Positions 62,556 through 64,000 of a stretch of DNA of 64,000 nucleotides are shown piece by piece (the first letter of the stretch is position 1; every line of letters begins with the position of its first letter). The translations under genes and the position numbers were made by a program. The notes beneath the pieces are model-generated. The model saw nothing but the letters and a program-made list of their open reading frames with translations, ran no database searches and was not told the origin of the DNA. Source of the stretch: Cinclus cinclus. Taxonomy: Eukaryota > Chordata > Aves > Passeriformes > Cinclidae. The DNA is taken from the NCBI RefSeq assembly GCF_963662255.1, contig NW_026912197.1:1-64000 (forward strand), written 5' to 3'.

Positions 62556-63660
62556 CAAGTTGACTCCGAATGGAGGCACTTTTCCCCAAGAAGCCAAACT
62601 CAAGAGCCCACTTGGCAGATGTCATTTTGTAGGGCGCGTTTGGGCCTCTGATGGCAGCCAGGTTAGGAGGAGGGGGCAGTTTTGGTCTGGGAGAAATCCT
62701 CGTCCTTATGGAATTTTTGTAGGCAAAAGACCTGGACGGGCTGCAGGCAAGTTAGGCAAGGTGACTCCGAATGGAGGCACTTTTCCCCAAGAAGCCAAAC
62801 TCAAGAGCCCACTTGGCATATGTCATTTTGTAGGGCGCGTTTGGGCCTCCGATGGCAGCCAGGTTTGGAGGAGGGGGCAGCTTTGGTCTGGGAGAAATCC
62901 TCGTCCTTATGGAATTTTTGTAGGCAAAAGCCCTGCATGGGCCGCAGGCAAGTTGACTCCGAAAGGAGGCACTTTTCCCCAAGAAGCCAAACTCAAGAGC
63001 CCACTTGGCATATGTCATTTTGTAGGGCGCGTTTGGGCCTCCGATGGCAGCCAGGTTTGGAGGAGGGGGCAGCTTTGGTCTCGGAGAAATCCTCGTCCTT
63101 ATGGAATTTTTGTAGGCAAAAGCCCAGGACGGGCCGCAGGCAAGTTGACTCCGAAAGGAGGCACTTTTCCCCAAGAAGCCAAACTCAAGAGCCCACTTGG
63201 CAGGTGTCATTTTGTAGGGCGCGTTTGGGCCTCTGATGGCAGCCAGGTTTGGAGGAGGGGGCAGCTTTGGTCTGGGAGAAATCCTCGTCCTTATGGAATT
63301 TTTGTAGGCAAAAGCCCTGCATGGGCCGCAGGCAAGTTGACTCCGAAAGGAGGCACTTTTCCCCGAGAAGCCAAACTCAAGAGCCCACTTGGCATATGTC
63401 ATTTTGTAGGGCGCGTTTGGGCCTCCGATGGGAACCAGGTTTGGAGGAGGGGGCAGCTTTGGTCTGGGAGAAATCCTCGTCCTTATGGAATTTTTGTAGG
63501 CAAAAGCCCAGGACGGGCTGCCGGCAAGTTGACTCCGAAAGGAGGCACTTTTCCCCAAGAAGCCAAACTCAAGAGCCCACTTGGCAGATGTCATTTTGTA
63601 GGGCGCGTTTGGGCCTCCGATGGCAGCCAGGTTTGGAGGAGGGGGTAGCTTTGGTCTGGG
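62556..63660. repeat. Truncated third relative of the 5.8-kb unit
   Basis: This 1.1-kb block matches 51,671-52,775 at an offset of 10,885 bp and 57,502-58,606 at an offset of 5,054 bp. It shares gcagttttgg, agacctggacggg, ttaggcaaggtgactccg, ccccgagaag (about 63,365), gatgggaaccagg (about 63,427) and gggggtagc (TAG ending 63,648). It has private changes: ggtctcgg at about 63,081, ccctgcatgggccgc at about 63,318 and gctgccggc at about 63,519. The 5,054-bp offset is four monomers (777 bp) short of the 5,831-bp period, so an intervening tetramer has been lost or gained. Confidence 0.8.
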
Positions 63661-64000
63661 AGAAATCCTCGTCCTTATGGAATTTTTGTAGGCAAAAGCC
63701 CTGGACGGGCTGCAGGCAAGTTAGGCATGTTGGCTTTGAAAGGAGGCACTTTTCCCCAAGAAGCCAAACTCAAGAACCCACAATGCAGATGTCATTTTGT
63801 AGGGCGCGTTTGGGCCTCCGATGGCAGCCAGGTTTGGAGGAGGGGGCAGCTTTGGTCTGGGAGAAATCCTCGTCCTTATGGAATTTTTGTAGGCAAAAGC
63901 CCTGCATGGGCCGCAGGCAAGTTGACTCCGAATGGAGGCACTTTTCCCCAAGAAGCCAAACTCAAGAGCCCTCTTGGCAGGTGTCATTTTGTAGGGCGCG

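Larger units (their letters stand above)
1..64000. repeat. Satellite DNA array, 192/201-bp monomers, fills the window
   Basis: Every line of the window is the same head-to-tail repeat in one orientation. Landmarks gaggcactttt, gtcattttgtaggg, gatggcagccagg, ggtctgggagaaatcc and ggaatttttgtagg recur in that order throughout. From 1 to 63,935 there are 329 repeat steps: 244 of 192 bp and 85 of 201 bp, plus five small indels (one +5, four -1). This arithmetic closes exactly with a hand count of the 9-bp insertions. Monomers differ at a limited set of recurring sites, so divergence is low. Both ends of the array lie outside the window. No interspersed element or unique sequence of even 20 bp was seen. 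A centromeric or heterochromatic role is inferred from structure only. Confidence 0.99.
36850..64000. repeat. Right array domain, with its own variant set
   Basis: The gtgtagc marker is absent here. In its place a single-base variant, gggggtagc, occurs with its TAG ending at 48,687, 52,763, 58,594, 60,742 and 63,648. From 49.5 kb rightward several other variants appear that I did not see on the left: caggtaagttgac, agacctggacggg, gggcagttttgg, gggagatatcc and gtccctatgg. The left edge coincides with an unusual insertion junction at about 36,916. The array monomers themselves are the same family, so this is subfamily structure within one array rather than two different satellites. Confidence 0.75.

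Noticed and set aside
1..64000. CRISPR array
   Set aside because: The repeats abut with no unique spacers, and the unit is 192 bp, far longer than CRISPR repeats.
1..64000. rDNA spacer repeats or tRNA/snRNA-derived satellite
   Set aside because: I saw no pol III A/B box pair in the right spacing, no rRNA segment and no Sal-box-like terminator. The similarity is only that these also form tandem arrays.
1..64000. Transposon-derived tandem repeat (LTR or Helitron arrays)
   Set aside because: There are no terminal inverted repeats, target-site duplications, primer-binding site or polypurine tract, and no transposase or reverse transcriptase motifs in any frame.

Overview
The whole 64,000-base window is one uninterrupted tandem satellite array. 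The repeat unit is 192 bp, with a 201-bp variant that carries a 9-bp insertion. Stepping a fixed landmark (the gaggcactttt segment) from position 1 to position 63,935 gives 329 repeat steps. A separate hand count of the insertion-bearing monomers gives 85. The two numbers agree exactly once five small indels are allowed for. I found no single-copy gene, RNA gene, transposon, CRISPR array or non-satellite spacer anywhere.

Organism: a eukaryote, and most likely a vertebrate. The array is long, its monomers are close to nucleosome-repeat length, and many of its commonest variants are CpG to TpG/CpA changes, the mark of a methylated genome. Consensus GC is about 55%. Satellites of about 190 bp are known from birds among other groups, but I do not recognise this sequence, so the lineage is open. 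The setting is presumably (peri)centromeric or other constitutive heterochromatin. This is inference, because no flanking DNA is visible.

Layout: the array is hierarchical. Insertion-bearing 201-bp monomers recur every 1 to 9 monomers, and the commonest spacing is 777 bp (a tetramer, 3x192+201). On top of this lie nested larger duplications: 585-bp trimers near 2.4-3.6 kb; a 1,746-bp 9-mer displacement at 6.9-9.7 kb; 978-bp pentamers at 10.8-12.7 and 34.3-35.7 kb; a 6.4-kb unit repeated at 12.18-18.59 and 18.59-25.40 kb; a 1,545-bp 8-mer at 26.9-29.6 kb; a 2,724-bp 14-mer at 38.3-43.8 kb; and a 5,831-bp 30-mer at 48.9-60.6 kb, with a shortened relative at 62.6-63.7 kb. The left 36.85 kb and the right 27 kb differ in diagnostic variants, and a singular junction lies near 36.92 kb.

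Coding: long open frames exist (up to 3,918 codons at 36,931-48,687). They follow from a repeat length divisible by 3 and a consensus without stops in that frame. A second forward frame and a reverse-strand frame are open for long stretches over the same DNA, and the variants are not biased to silent sites. I therefore call no protein-coding gene.
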